The notes below the pieces were generated by a model. The model was not told the origin of the DNA. It did no database searches and was given only the letters and a program-made list of their open reading frames with translations. Of a stretch of 13,418 nucleotides of DNA, positions 1 through 5,569 are shown one piece after another. A program made the position numbers and the translations under genes. Origin of the DNA: Cytophagales bacterium (GTDB lineage: Bacteria; Bacteroidota; Bacteroidia; Cytophagales; Cyclobacteriaceae); the NCBI GenBank assembly GCA_027317105.1, contig DAHVFH010000060.1, forward strand, positions 1 through 13,418, read 5' to 3'. How positions within the stretch are numbered: the first letter of the stretch is position 1; the number at the start of each line of letters is the position of its first letter.

Positions 1-722
1 AGGCATACGATGCCATTCGCCAATTGTATGCGGATCAGACACTATCGCAACAGCGCGGCTACAAACCATCTCACTTTTCGTTTAATGTGGAAGGTGGCCG
101 TTGTGAAACCTGTGAAGGGGAAGGCCAGATTAAAGTGGAGATGCAATTCATGGCCGATATTTTTTTAATGTGCGAAAGTTGTCACGGCAAACGCTTCAAG
201 CAAGAAGTATTGGAAGTGGAGCACAAAGGCAAAAATATTGCCGATGTGCTGGATATGACTATTGAGGAAGGCCTTGAATTTTTTCGTGACAAAAAAGCGG
301 TTTATGATAAAATCCTTCCACTCAATGAAGTCGGTTTGGGTTATGTTAAACTTGGGCAATCTTCCAATTCGTTAAGCGGTGGGGAAGCGCAGCGTGTGAA
401 GCTGGCCTCCTTCCTCGGAAAAAATTCGGACATGAAGGGAAACTTCCTTTTCATTTTTGATGAACCTACCACCGGATTGCACTTTCACGACATCTCTAAA
501 TTATTAAAAGCCATCAATGCCTTAGTCGATATCGGCCATACCGTGATTGTGATCGAACATAACATGGAAGTCATCAAATCGGCCGACTGGATTATTGATC
601 TTGGCACGGAAGGTGGAGAAAAAAACGGCGGGCAATTGCTCTTTGCCGGCACACCTGAAGAAATGGTGAAGAAGGGAAAAGGGTATACAGCTGATTTTTT
701 AAGAGGGAAAATCCACTCTTAA
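1..722 (+). CDS. uvrA: UvrA excinuclease ABC subunit A, C-terminal part (5' truncated by window edge)
   Basis: This is the last ~240 residues of UvrA, the DNA-damage-sensing ATPase of nucleotide excision repair, which works with UvrB in the cytoplasm. The frame is open from base 3, so the gene begins outside the window; the in-frame TTG at 24 is not the true start. Seen in order: the FSFN..GGRCE segment, the C-terminal zinc finger (CETC, 19 residues, CESC), the VLDMTIEE segment, the ABC signature LSGGEAQR, Walker B (FLFIFDEPTTGLHF) and the H-loop (VIEHNMEVIKSADWI). All the key residues of a functional ABC ATPase and zinc finger are present. It ends with TAA in front of a weak hairpin. It looks like an ordinary housekeeping gene and gives a chromosomal anchor for the accessory region that follows. 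Confidence 0.97.
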   Translation, partial: AYDAIRQLYADQTLSQQRGYKPSHFSFNVEGGRCETCEGEGQIKVEMQFMADIFLMCESCHGKRFKQEVLEVEHKGKNIADVLDMTIEEGLEFFRDKKAVYDKILPLNEVGLGYVKLGQSSNSLSGGEAQRVKLASFLGKNSDMKGNFLFIFDEPTTGLHFHDISKLLKAINALVDIGHTVIVIEHNMEVIKSADWIIDLGTEGGEKNGGQLLFAGTPEEMVKKGKGYTADFLRGKIHS

Positions 723-740
723 TTTCATTTCTCAAATGTT

Positions 741-774
741 CACAACTTGGTTGAAAAGTTGTGCGTTACTTTTT
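741..774 (+). terminator. Weak hairpin plus U-rich stretch downstream of uvrA
   Basis: CACAACTT (741-748) pairs perfectly with AAGTTGTG (756-763) around a 7-nt loop, followed by a T-rich stretch from 766. It lies 18 nt after the uvrA stop codon. The stem is AT-rich and the U-tract is interrupted, so it is only a plausible intrinsic terminator. Confidence 0.4.
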
Positions 775-790
775 ATCAAAATATTTTGAT
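775..790. repeat. Perfect 16-bp palindrome
   Basis: ATCAAAAT followed directly by its reverse complement ATTTTGAT. It overlaps the first copy of the TTGATAATCAA motif (786-796) that recurs at 1509-1519. Such a site could bind a dimeric protein; nothing else is known. Confidence 0.4.
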
Positions 791-867
791 AATCAAGTAA
801 CTACATGCACCTTCATATCACTATTTCGATAGCGACAAATTGATCGGACAAACCGGTAAACAAAAAG

Positions 868-1091
868 CCAATTTCTAGGGAAGTTGGAAAATAAAAAAGC
901 CGGAATGGCTAGGTTGTGCTTTCTCAAGGTTTCTTCGGAGATGGTGAGAATACGCGAAGCTGAGAGCAACCATCGCAAGATGGTTAAGGTAAGTTTTAGT
1001 TTGAGCGCGTTGATGTAGGGTTTGCCAACAGCTACGGTTGAAGGCCAACGAAGACGGGAGTAAATCAAGCAATTGATTGCTCCCGTTTTTT
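868..1091 (+). ncRNA. Candidate structured RNA of unknown family
   Basis: A run of hairpins on the plus strand ends in an intrinsic terminator. Stem 868-874/881-887 is 7 bp with one G-U pair. Stem 898-901/907-910 has 4 bp. Stem 921-926/945-950 encloses an inner stem 930-933/938-941 capped by a C(UUCG)G tetraloop. ACGCG 952-956 pairs with CGCGT 1006-1010 and continues as 957-961 with 998-1002. Inside that stem, AACCATC (968-974) and GATGGTT (979-985) are closed by a GCAA (GNRA-type) tetraloop. Two stable tetraloops plus nested stems favour RNA over random DNA. I found no tmRNA, RNase P, SRP or 6S hallmarks. The 5' end is undefined. Confidence 0.33.
1055..1091 (+). terminator. Intrinsic terminator
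   Basis: CGGGAG (1055-1060) pairs with CTCCCG (1080-1085), and AATCAA (1063-1068) pairs with TTGATT (1073-1078) around GCAA. A run of six T follows at 1086-1091. This is a textbook rho-independent terminator, yet no protein gene precedes it on the plus strand. That supports a non-coding transcript upstream. Confidence 0.6.
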
Positions 1092-1236
1092 ATTGATAAC
1101 TAAAGTAAAGTACAGGTTTGTTTGGTATCCTAAACTCAATAGTGATCCACTTGTACAACCCTGAAAATTCTACTGATCCTAACGAATTGTTTTTGGTAAA
1201 TGAATACCATCTTTCGAACAAGCAACAGAAAACGTC

Positions 1237-1270
1237 AACCCTTGTGTAAATACATTAAGGGTTTTCGGTT
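1237..1270 (+). terminator. Hairpin followed by U-rich tail, possible terminator
   Basis: AACCCTT (1237-1243) pairs with AAGGGTT (1257-1263). An inner stem TGTA (1245-1248) / TACA (1251-1254) closes on AA. The tail TTTTCGGTTTT is U-rich. No gene upstream is certain, so what it terminates is unknown. Confidence 0.4.
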
Positions 1271-1646
1271 TTGAAGCCGGTCAATATTTCTTCTCAGAAA
1301 AGACAAAACTTCCACTATTTTCAAAACTCGAAGTTTATCAGCTATTTGAGAGAGAACGATGGGGATAATGTAAACTTTGCAAGATTTGATTTTGGGTTGA
1401 AGAACTTAGTGGTTTTCAATTCATTTTTAAAAGCAAAATTCACTGATTATCAATGAGTTTACTACTACTTGGCAGAGGAGGAGGGTGTTTTAACCTACTC
1501 CTAATGTGTTGATAATCAATATGTCTTATCGCTTCTGATCTTAGTGGCACCTCGTTTGGCACCTTCTTTTTGTGATCAAAATCGTTCGTTCTCTATGAGA
1601 TAAAAATACAAAATTTCGATGATACTAGTACCAAATTTGAACAGGT

Positions 1647-1844
1647 TTATACGGTTAAAAATGAAGTTACTTGTTCATATTTTAATCCGGTGTAAGAGCA
1701 GAATTCATCAATGCTCACAAGCTGATGATCTTCTTTTTTGAAATGATCTTTGATACGTCTGATCAATAACCTACCATGACGCTCACTCTTGCCCGTGATG
1801 CGTTGAATATCTTTTGGGTAGATAATAATCCTATTGACTTTCAT
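1647..1844 (-). CDS. Small conserved hypothetical protein of Bacteroidota
   Basis: A 65-residue, basic, mostly helical protein. I recognise the pattern (a start like MKxNRIIIYP, then DIQRITGKSERHGRLL, then HQLVSIDEFCSYTGL) as a small hypothetical family repeated through Bacteroidota genomes. I know no function for it and cannot name a Pfam family. The alternation of short basic helices (RHGRLLIRRIKDHFKK) with an EFCSYTGL helix could suit nucleic-acid binding, but that is inference. It starts with ATG at 1844 and is monocistronic on the minus strand, diverging from the cassette at 2060. The 215 bp between them hold the only room for both promoters. Confidence 0.65.
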   Translation of the reverse strand: MKVNRIIIYPKDIQRITGKSERHGRLLIRRIKDHFKKEDHQLVSIDEFCSYTGLKYEQVTSFLTV

Positions 1845-1991
1845 ACACTATCTATACTTCATCCCTGCCTTATCCTGGGCAAAGCTCTGCACTTAAAGTA
1901 AATCATTTTTGGAAATAACGGAAGAATAACGCGCAAGTGTTCACCCGCGGAAGGGCTTCTTATGTCTTGATGATTCCATCGAATAAGTTTG

Positions 1992-2011
1992 GCCATTGTT
2001 GCAACAACGGC
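1992..2011. promoter_or_regulatory. Palindrome upstream of the four-gene cassette, possible operator
   Basis: TTGTTGCAACAA at 1996-2007 is a perfect 12-bp palindrome. It is flanked, after one mismatch on each side, by GCC (1992-1994) and GGC (2009-2011). It lies 49 bp before the first ATG of the cassette, a suitable place for an operator or a 5'-UTR hairpin. There is no T-tract after it, so it is unlikely to be a terminator. Confidence 0.3.
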
Positions 2012-2059
2012 TTAACCAGACTGTGCCGTGAACAGGTTGGACAACTAATTTTTTAAACT

Positions 2060-2821
2060 ATGGCAAGACAAAAAGGTATTATCAAATTACAAGGACAAAT
2101 GGGAGGAGTATCCTTCTACAAGTCTCAGCAAGATGGATTTCTTGCGCGCGAAAAAGGAGGCGTTGATGCAGACCGCATTAAGAACGATCCCAACTTTGAG
2201 CGCACACGTGAGAACGGTGCCGAGTTCGGACGCGCTGGCGCGGCCGGCAAGCTGCTGAGAACCGCATTGCGTGCGTTGCTTATCAACATCTCAGATAGCC
2301 GGATGACTAGCCGCCTGACGCGTGAGATGGTGAAAGTCATCCAGGCAGATGCGACTAACGTGCGCGGACAGCGTAACGTGATCGATGGAGAAGCAGAGTT
2401 GCTGAATGGCTTTGAGTTCAACCTGGACGGAAAGCTTGGCAGTACATTTTTTGCTCCGTTCACTCCAACCATTGATCGTCCTTCTGGCAATCTCTCGGTT
2501 GATGTTCCGGATTATATCCCTGGTAACATGATCGGAGCACCACAAGGTGCGACTCATTTCCGGTTGATTGCTGCAGGTGTTGAAGTTGACTTTGAGGCAG
2601 GAAGCTATGTGGTAACTACTTCTGCAACTCCTGAAGTGGTGCTTGGTCCACAAACTGAAGCAGCGTTGACCTTGACCAATGCAGTAACACCAGCCAGCAC
2701 GAAGCCGCTCTTTGCAGCCTTCGGCATTGAATTCCTGCAGTTCGTCAATGGCGCTTACTACCCATTGAAGAACGGAGTTTACAACGCTTTAGCGTTAGTG
2801 GCTGTTGACGGTGGCGTGTAA
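2060..2821 (+). CDS. Conserved hypothetical protein, first gene of a four-gene cassette
   Basis: A 253-residue protein that I recognise as a recurrent Bacteroidota hypothetical: it begins MARQKGIIKLQGQ, followed by the FLAREKGG and NDPNFERTRENG segments. No enzymatic motif, signal peptide or membrane segment is seen. Residues ~1-115 are charged and rich in Arg/Ala (GAEFGRAGAAGKLLRTALRALL, an amphipathic stretch). Residues ~120-253 look beta-rich, with alternating hydrophobic segments, and end in a conserved-looking FVNGAYYPLKNGVYNALALV segment. ATG at 2060 is the natural start. The stop overlaps the next start (TAATG at 2819-2823), so the two are translationally coupled. Its function is unknown; the neighbours suggest a role together with a DUF5675 protein and small membrane proteins. 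Confidence 0.85.
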   Translation: MARQKGIIKLQGQMGGVSFYKSQQDGFLAREKGGVDADRIKNDPNFERTRENGAEFGRAGAAGKLLRTALRALLINISDSRMTSRLTREMVKVIQADATNVRGQRNVIDGEAELLNGFEFNLDGKLGSTFFAPFTPTIDRPSGNLSVDVPDYIPGNMIGAPQGATHFRLIAAGVEVDFEAGSYVVTTSATPEVVLGPQTEAALTLTNAVTPASTKPLFAAFGIEFLQFVNGAYYPLKNGVYNALALVAVDGGV

Positions 2822-3210
2822 TGGAACTGGAGTTATTCAGGACTTATGACCCTGAAGGAACCAATGGGGAACTCAAGCTCGTGGTGTGCAACACCATCGA
2901 GCTCCCCTGGCTCCAGAATCAGCGGAATGTTTCCTGCATCCCTGAAGGAAGGTACGAGCTTCGGAAGCGATTCATAAGAAAGTTTGGGTTGCACTTGTTG
3001 GTTGTGGATGTGCCGGATAGAAGCTGGATACTTATCCATCCTGCCAATGACGCAAAGACTCAACTGAAAGGATGCATCGCACCCGTCACTCAGTTGACAG
3101 GACCAGGTAAGGGAAGAGATTCGCGCTTAGCGAACGAAAAGCTGAAGGCATTTGTGCTCGAAGCTTTGGAACGAAAGGAGAAAGTATTTATCACAATTAA
3201 ATCCAAGTGA
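2821..3210 (+). CDS. DUF5675-like protein
   Basis: A 129-residue protein resembling the DUF5675 family: an N-terminal strand region with TYDPEGTNGEL, then CIPEGRYELRK (39-49), RSWILIHPAN (68-76) and KGCIAPVT (83-90). Family function is unsettled. The His73 ... Gly84-Cys85 arrangement recalls the His/Cys pair of L,D-transpeptidase-like folds acting on peptidoglycan, but this is my inference from spacing. There is no signal peptide. It overlaps the preceding gene by one base (TAATG) and its stop lies 2 nt before the ATG of the next gene, so it belongs to a compact polycistronic cassette. The residues needed for the motif are present, so it appears intact. Confidence 0.75.
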   Translation: MELELFRTYDPEGTNGELKLVVCNTIELPWLQNQRNVSCIPEGRYELRKRFIRKFGLHLLVVDVPDRSWILIHPANDAKTQLKGCIAPVTQLTGPGKGRDSRLANEKLKAFVLEALERKEKVFITIKSK

Positions 3211-3212
3211 TC

Positions 3213-3443
3213 ATGAAATTGATAGAAAGATTAAAAGCACCTACTCCGAAATTCTTTCGGGTGTTGCGAAATGTTGGACTCGCGCTGGCCGCTGCCGGTG
3301 GTGCATTGCTCACGGCTCCCATTGCTTTACCGGTCGCGGTTATAACCGTGGCTGGATATATCACGGTGGCCGGTGGTGTTATCACGGCAGTGAGTCAGAC
3401 AGCTGTTGACGGTGAAAAGGATTGCAAAGATGACGACTCATAG
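3213..3443 (+). CDS. Small membrane protein (two predicted membrane segments)
   Basis: About 76 residues if the ATG at 3213 is used. A GTG at 3207 overlapping the previous stop would add two residues; ATG is preferred. It has a short basic N-terminus (MKLIERLKAPTPKFFRVLR), then two adjacent hydrophobic, Ala/Gly/Val-rich segments at about residues 20-40 and 42-62, and an acidic C-terminal tail ending KDDDS. Size and topology are holin-like, but no family can be assigned from sequence alone. It overlaps the next gene by 14 nt. Sitting after a possibly cell-wall-related DUF5675 gene, it may deliver or assist a partner at the inner membrane; that is inference. Confidence 0.65.
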   Translation: MKLIERLKAPTPKFFRVLRNVGLALAAAGGALLTAPIALPVAVITVAGYITVAGGVITAVSQTAVDGEKDCKDDDS

Positions 3444-3624
3444 CAACCATGGCGGTACCGTGGCCGGGACGGCCGGAGGTACCCTCCTCACGATCTTCGC
3501 GAATATTCATTCGGAGGACATTGTAAAGACTGCGGTGTTGGCGTGTATCGGAGCGGTAGTCAGTTTTATGATATCTCTCTTTATGAAATGGATGTCGAAG
3601 AAGATCCTGAAGGATTCGGAGTAA
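3430..3624 (+). CDS. Small membrane protein, last gene of the cassette
   Basis: 64 residues from ATG at 3430. The frame is open further upstream to a start at 3406, but the ATG gives the normal short overlap with the preceding gene. The N-terminus is Gly/Thr-rich (HGGTVAGTAGGTLLTIF). A clear membrane helix at about residues 35-56 (TAVLACIGAVVSFMISLFM) is followed by a basic tail (KWMSKKILK), which suggests the C-terminus lies in the cytoplasm. A second weaker hydrophobic segment lies at about 11-24. No family is recognised; holin-like in size. A strong terminator starts immediately after its stop, which closes the cassette. Confidence 0.65.
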   Translation: MTTHSNHGGTVAGTAGGTLLTIFANIHSEDIVKTAVLACIGAVVSFMISLFMKWMSKKILKDSE

Positions 3625-3656
3625 AAAGAACCCTGACAATGCTGTCAGGGTTCTTT
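3625..3656. terminator. Strong bidirectional intrinsic terminator
   Basis: A perfect 14-bp stem: 3625-3638 (AAAGAACCCTGACA) pairs with 3643-3656 around an ATGC loop. It lies between the convergent ends of the plus-strand cassette (stop at 3624) and the minus-strand gene ending at 3666. Its A-start and T-end suit both directions. Confidence 0.9.
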
Positions 3657-3665
3657 GCTTTAGGC

Positions 3666-4088
3666 TTACCTTAAAATTTTATACATGATTGCTTTCTTTG
3701 CTTGCTTGATGAGTTGAATCTGCTTTACCAGGTTATCGTGATGAGCAGAAAGCTTATTTAAAATTTCAAGTGAGTTCATGAGAGCTTCCTTTCTCAAAGC
3801 AACCTTTGATCTGGTTGCGTTAATAACTTGATGAAGTTCGCTGATTCGTAAAAATGGGATCACCGAACCGGTGAGAACCTGACGGAAAAACCCACCTACC
3901 CAAAGCCCATAGCAAAGCCAGTAGAAATATTCTTTTTCTTCCAAATTGGAAGTGATTACTACAAAGCAATTTGGGCAAGGATTTAAAAGTGGCTTCCCGG
4001 CATTGTAGCCTTTAGATAAAATGAAAAAGTGATTTTGATTTTTGAATTCATCTATCATTCTGTGTGTTTTGATTTTCGGTGTGTTCAT
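3666..4088 (-). CDS. DUF6943-like protein
   Basis: 140 residues if the ATG at 4088 is used (MNTPKIKTHRM...). The frame stays open to 4202, but the extra 38 residues are encoded by an A/G-rich tract (FFFFVFSFLL) and are almost certainly untranslated. The conserved-looking core is HFFILSKGYNAGKPLLNPCPNCFVV, then YWLCYGLWVGGFF and SVIPFLRISEL, which I associate with DUF6943, a Bacteroidota family of unknown function often found on mobile or accessory DNA. The CPNC pair could hold a metal, though no second CxxC is seen. The C-terminal third is a basic helix, perhaps coiled coil. It converges on the cassette terminator. Confidence 0.7.
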   Translation of the reverse strand: MNTPKIKTHRMIDEFKNQNHFFILSKGYNAGKPLLNPCPNCFVVITSNLEEKEYFYWLCYGLWVGGFFRQVLTGSVIPFLRISELHQVINATRSKVALRKEALMNSLEILNKLSAHHDNLVKQIQLIKQAKKAIMYKILR

Positions 4089-4131
4089 AGTTTGCGCTTT
4101 AAAATTTTGCGCGACCCCCACGAACATTTTT

Positions 4132-4168
4132 AAGAGAAAAGAAAAAACGAAAAAAAAGAAAAGAGAAG
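4132..4168 (+). repeat. 37-nt purine tract
   Basis: Apart from one C at 4148, all bases from 4132 to 4168 are A or G. It lies between the DUF6943-like start and the inverted-repeat structure. On the minus strand it is a pyrimidine-rich leader for that gene. Confidence 0.5.
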
Positions 4169-4298
4169 CCTTCTGAACAGGCTGGCTATGGAGGTGAAGC
4201 AAGGAGGAACGGAATAAATGAAGGGATGTGCGATGGCATGTGTTTATGCCGTAGTTCCTTGCTTAACCATGAGCGCTGGAGCGGGCGCAAGCCAGCCT
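4167..4298. repeat. Nested inverted-repeat structure with an alternative outer pairing
   Basis: Three concentric stems: AGGCTGGCT 4179-4187 with AGCCAGCCT 4290-4298 (9 bp); AAGCAAGGA 4197-4205 with TCCTTGCTT 4256-4264 (9 bp); GGCAT 4235-4239 with ATGCC 4246-4250 (5 bp, 6-nt loop). In addition AGCCT at 4167-4171 can pair with AGGCT 4179-4183, which competes with the outer stem. Part of the left half (aaggaggaac, then gggatgtgcgatgg) recurs at 6262-6303. Candidates are a structured RNA, a leader of the HTH gene at 4373, or a processing site of a mobile element (oriT or att-like). No transposase or relaxase is in the window. Confidence 0.5.
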
Positions 4299-4331
4299 AT
4301 CTTTGCTGACTCTTTTAATTTTTGCGTAACA

Positions 4332-4353
4332 ATAATCTTTCAATTAAGATTAT
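4332..4353. promoter_or_regulatory. 8-bp inverted repeat before the HTH gene, possible operator
   Basis: 4332-4339 (ATAATCTT) pairs with 4346-4353 (AAGATTAT) around TCAATT. It lies 19 bp before the ATG of an HTH protein, a plausible autoregulatory operator. Binding is not shown. Confidence 0.3.
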
Positions 4354-4372
4354 AGCTAAACCAATTTGAAAT

Positions 4373-4705
4373 ATGGAAAACCCATTCGAAATGATCATGG
4401 AAAGACTTGAAGCGATTGAAAGTCTCTTACATGAATTAAGAGCAACCAATTCAGTAGGCTACAAAGTACAAGCAGATAAACAGATTATGAATATCAACGA
4501 ACTTGCAGAGTATTTAAAATGTTCAAAATCCTCCCTTTATAAGGATACATCAACCAGAAAGATTCCGCATTTTAAAAGAGGAAAGAGAGTCTATTTCAAA
4601 AAAGCGGAAATTGATGAATGGGTAACTCAGCTAAGAATAAAAACTACAGATGAAATTGATTTAGAAGCTTCAACCTATATACTAAAAAGAGGTAGGGTAA
4701 AATAG
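4373..4705 (+). CDS. Helix-turn-helix DNA-binding protein, excisionase/HTH_17 type
   Basis: A 110-residue protein. Residues ~5-25 (FEMIMERLEAIESLLHELR) form a short coiled coil typical of Bacteroidota proteins of this class. Residues ~36-86 carry the MerR/excisionase-like winged helix: MNINELAEYLKCSKSSLYK (helix-turn-helix) and RKIPHFKRGKRVYFKKAEIDEWV (wing, with the usual RGKRVYF turn). In Bacteroidota these proteins act as excisionases or regulators on integrative and mobilisable elements; no integrase or mobilisation gene is in this window. The gene stands alone, with a possible operator before it and the nested inverted-repeat structure 75 bp upstream, which could be its target. It appears complete. 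Confidence 0.9.
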   Translation: MENPFEMIMERLEAIESLLHELRATNSVGYKVQADKQIMNINELAEYLKCSKSSLYKDTSTRKIPHFKRGKRVYFKKAEIDEWVTQLRIKTTDEIDLEASTYILKRGRVK

Positions 4706-4741
4706 GGATCTCCATTTTCTTGTGACTTTGTTTAATAGGAG

Positions 4742-4770
4742 AAAAAAAAGCCCCCTAAAAAGGGAGCTTT
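4742..4770 (-). terminator. Intrinsic terminator facing the minus strand
   Basis: 4747-4756 (AAAGCCCCCT) pairs with 4761-4770 (AGGGAGCTTT) around AAAA, with one C/A mismatch. Read on the minus strand the stem is followed by eight U (complement of the A run 4742-4749), a good terminator. Read on the plus strand the tail is weak, although the hairpin also lies 37 nt after the HTH gene. Confidence 0.55.
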
Positions 4771-5153
4771 GAAATGCCTAGCTCTAGCCAGAAGACCCGG
4801 AGCCAAACCTCAGGCGCACTGCATGTGCGTGTACGATAAAACATAAACGGGCGAACCCATTTGAACCAAACGCCCCCCAGCAGCCACCAGCCACCGATGC
4901 GGACACGAAATAAATATTTAAACATAATGCTCGCACCACACGGGACCGGACTAAAAGATGCAAGGGCCGCCAAAAGAAAATACTACCTGGCGGAAGAAGT
5001 GAGGAACGAACGACTGACAGAAGGTGGAGATTTTGTTTTGAGTCGGGCGTAGCGAACCCTTGAAGCTTTTAGTTCCGCAAGCCCGTAACTTTGTGTTATG
5101 CTTAACTTTTGCCACATCTAATCTACCGCAATAGTGGTGTTACCCGGAGTTTA

Positions 5154-5217
5154 ATCATGTATTGAAAAGGCTAAATTATACATGATATATTCCTCATGTA
5201 AAGAAACTATACATGAT
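5154..5217. repeat. Three copies of a 9-bp site (ATACATGAT)
   Basis: ATCATGTAT at 5154-5162 is the inverted form of ATACATGAT, found at 5178-5186 and 5209-5217. The last two share a tenth base (TATACATGAT) and are spaced 31 bp start to start, about three helical turns. They sit just beyond the 3' end of the minus-strand gene at 5221. The arrangement resembles a protein-binding cluster or short iterons. Confidence 0.4.
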
Positions 5218-5220
5218 GGA

Positions 5221-5499
5221 TTAACTTGGGTTGCTCCTCTGCTGCCTTACAACATTGCTGTTTAGAAGAAGTTTCTCGATTCTGTGGTGAACCCACTTGG
5301 GCATCGGATAATATCTATCATTCGGATTATTCCTTAATACCATTAGCCCAGCTTGAAGTTCTTTGGCGCGGGAAAATAGATATTGATGCTCTGCTTTTAC
5401 AGCTTCATTAAGAAGATATGCTAAGTAGGTGGCGTTTTCATTTCCACTTTTTGACCATTCAATAATTATCTTCTCGAAATCATTGGTGAAATCTTTCAT
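5221..5499 (-). CDS. Hypothetical protein
   Basis: A 92-residue, mainly helical, soluble protein (MKDFTNDFEKIIIEWSKSGNE..., then LNEAVKAEHQYLFSRAKELQAGLMVLR) with a Pro-containing middle (YYPMPKWVHHRIEKLL) and a basic tail. I do not recognise a family. Composition and amphipathic helices make a real protein likely, and the ATG at 5499 is preceded by an AT-rich segment. It stands alone between two non-coding stretches. An 8-bp inverted repeat at 5532-5539/5551-5558 lies 33 bp upstream and could be an operator or leader hairpin. Confidence 0.5.
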   Translation of the reverse strand: MKDFTNDFEKIIIEWSKSGNENATYLAYLLNEAVKAEHQYLFSRAKELQAGLMVLRNNPNDRYYPMPKWVHHRIEKLLLNSNVVRQQRSNPS

Positions 5500-5531
5500 T
5501 TTTGGATTTGTCTAGCCATCAATTTAATACT

Positions 5532-5558
5532 ATTTAGATTATTGTTCCAGATCTAAAT
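5532..5558. repeat. 8-bp inverted repeat
   Basis: ATTTAGAT (5532-5539) and ATCTAAAT (5551-5558) with an 11-nt spacer. It lies upstream of the minus-strand gene starting at 5499, at the edge of the GC-rich block. Confidence 0.35.
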
Positions 5559-5569
5559 TTGAAAAACTA

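Larger units (their letters stand above)
723..1646. other. Long intergenic region with structured elements, no convincing gene
   Basis: This stretch holds the uvrA terminator-like hairpin, a candidate structured RNA (868-1091), a second hairpin/U-tract (1237-1270) and a hairpin AGGAG...CTCCT at 1476-1502. It also has a short direct repeat TGGCACC at 1545-1551 and 1557-1563. One plus-strand frame is open from 1109 to 1456 apart from two TAA codons at 1247 and 1256. Its translation looks weakly protein-like (for example the stretch around NPENSTDPNELFLVNEYHL), so a decayed gene is possible, but there is no credible start codon. The minus-strand frames at 793-1072 run through the hairpins and terminator and look like chance. 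Confidence 0.5.
4706..5220. other. Non-coding stretch between HTH gene and hypothetical gene
   Basis: No protein gene is convincing: the short frames on both strands (for example 4755-4973 minus, 4861-5052 plus) begin at non-ATG or arbitrary positions and have low-complexity products. Seen here are the minus-facing terminator, a hairpin CGCAC/GTGCG near 4815-4829, a 6-bp stem CCGCCA 4967-4972 with TGGCGG 4988-4993, and an imperfect stem pairing CGGGC (from 5044) with GCCCG (5081-5085). Three related 9-bp sites lie at 5154-5217. A TAACTTTG at 5086-5093 matches the Bacteroidota -7 element (TAnnTTTG) but lacks a well-spaced -33 element. Confidence 0.5.

Noticed and set aside
793..1072. Minus-strand frames of 91 and 65 codons
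   Set aside because: They overlap each other, cross the tetraloop hairpins and the terminator, and show no protein family features.
2125..2653. Two minus-strand frames opposite the 253-aa gene
   Set aside because: Antisense shadows of a well-supported plus-strand gene, with no family features.
3152..3409. 85-codon plus-strand frame overlapping DUF5675 and the small membrane gene
   Set aside because: Out-of-frame shadow; the product is Cys/Trp/Gly-rich and the overlapping frames fit a coupled cassette better.
4089..4202. N-terminal extension of the DUF6943-like gene to 4202
   Set aside because: It would translate the purine tract into FFFFVFSFLL and spoil a good ATG start at 4088.
4755..5052. 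Small frames 4755-4973 (-) and 4861-5052 (+)
   Set aside because: Products are Trp/Gly/Pro/Arg-biased without homology signals; the plus frame lacks an ATG at its start.
5086..5093. TAACTTTG as a full Bacteroidota promoter
   Set aside because: Matches the -7 consensus, but the nearest TTG upstream is too far, and no plus-strand gene follows.
5154..5217. A CRISPR array
   Set aside because: Units are only 9-10 bp, there are three copies in mixed orientation and spacing is unequal; no cas genes.
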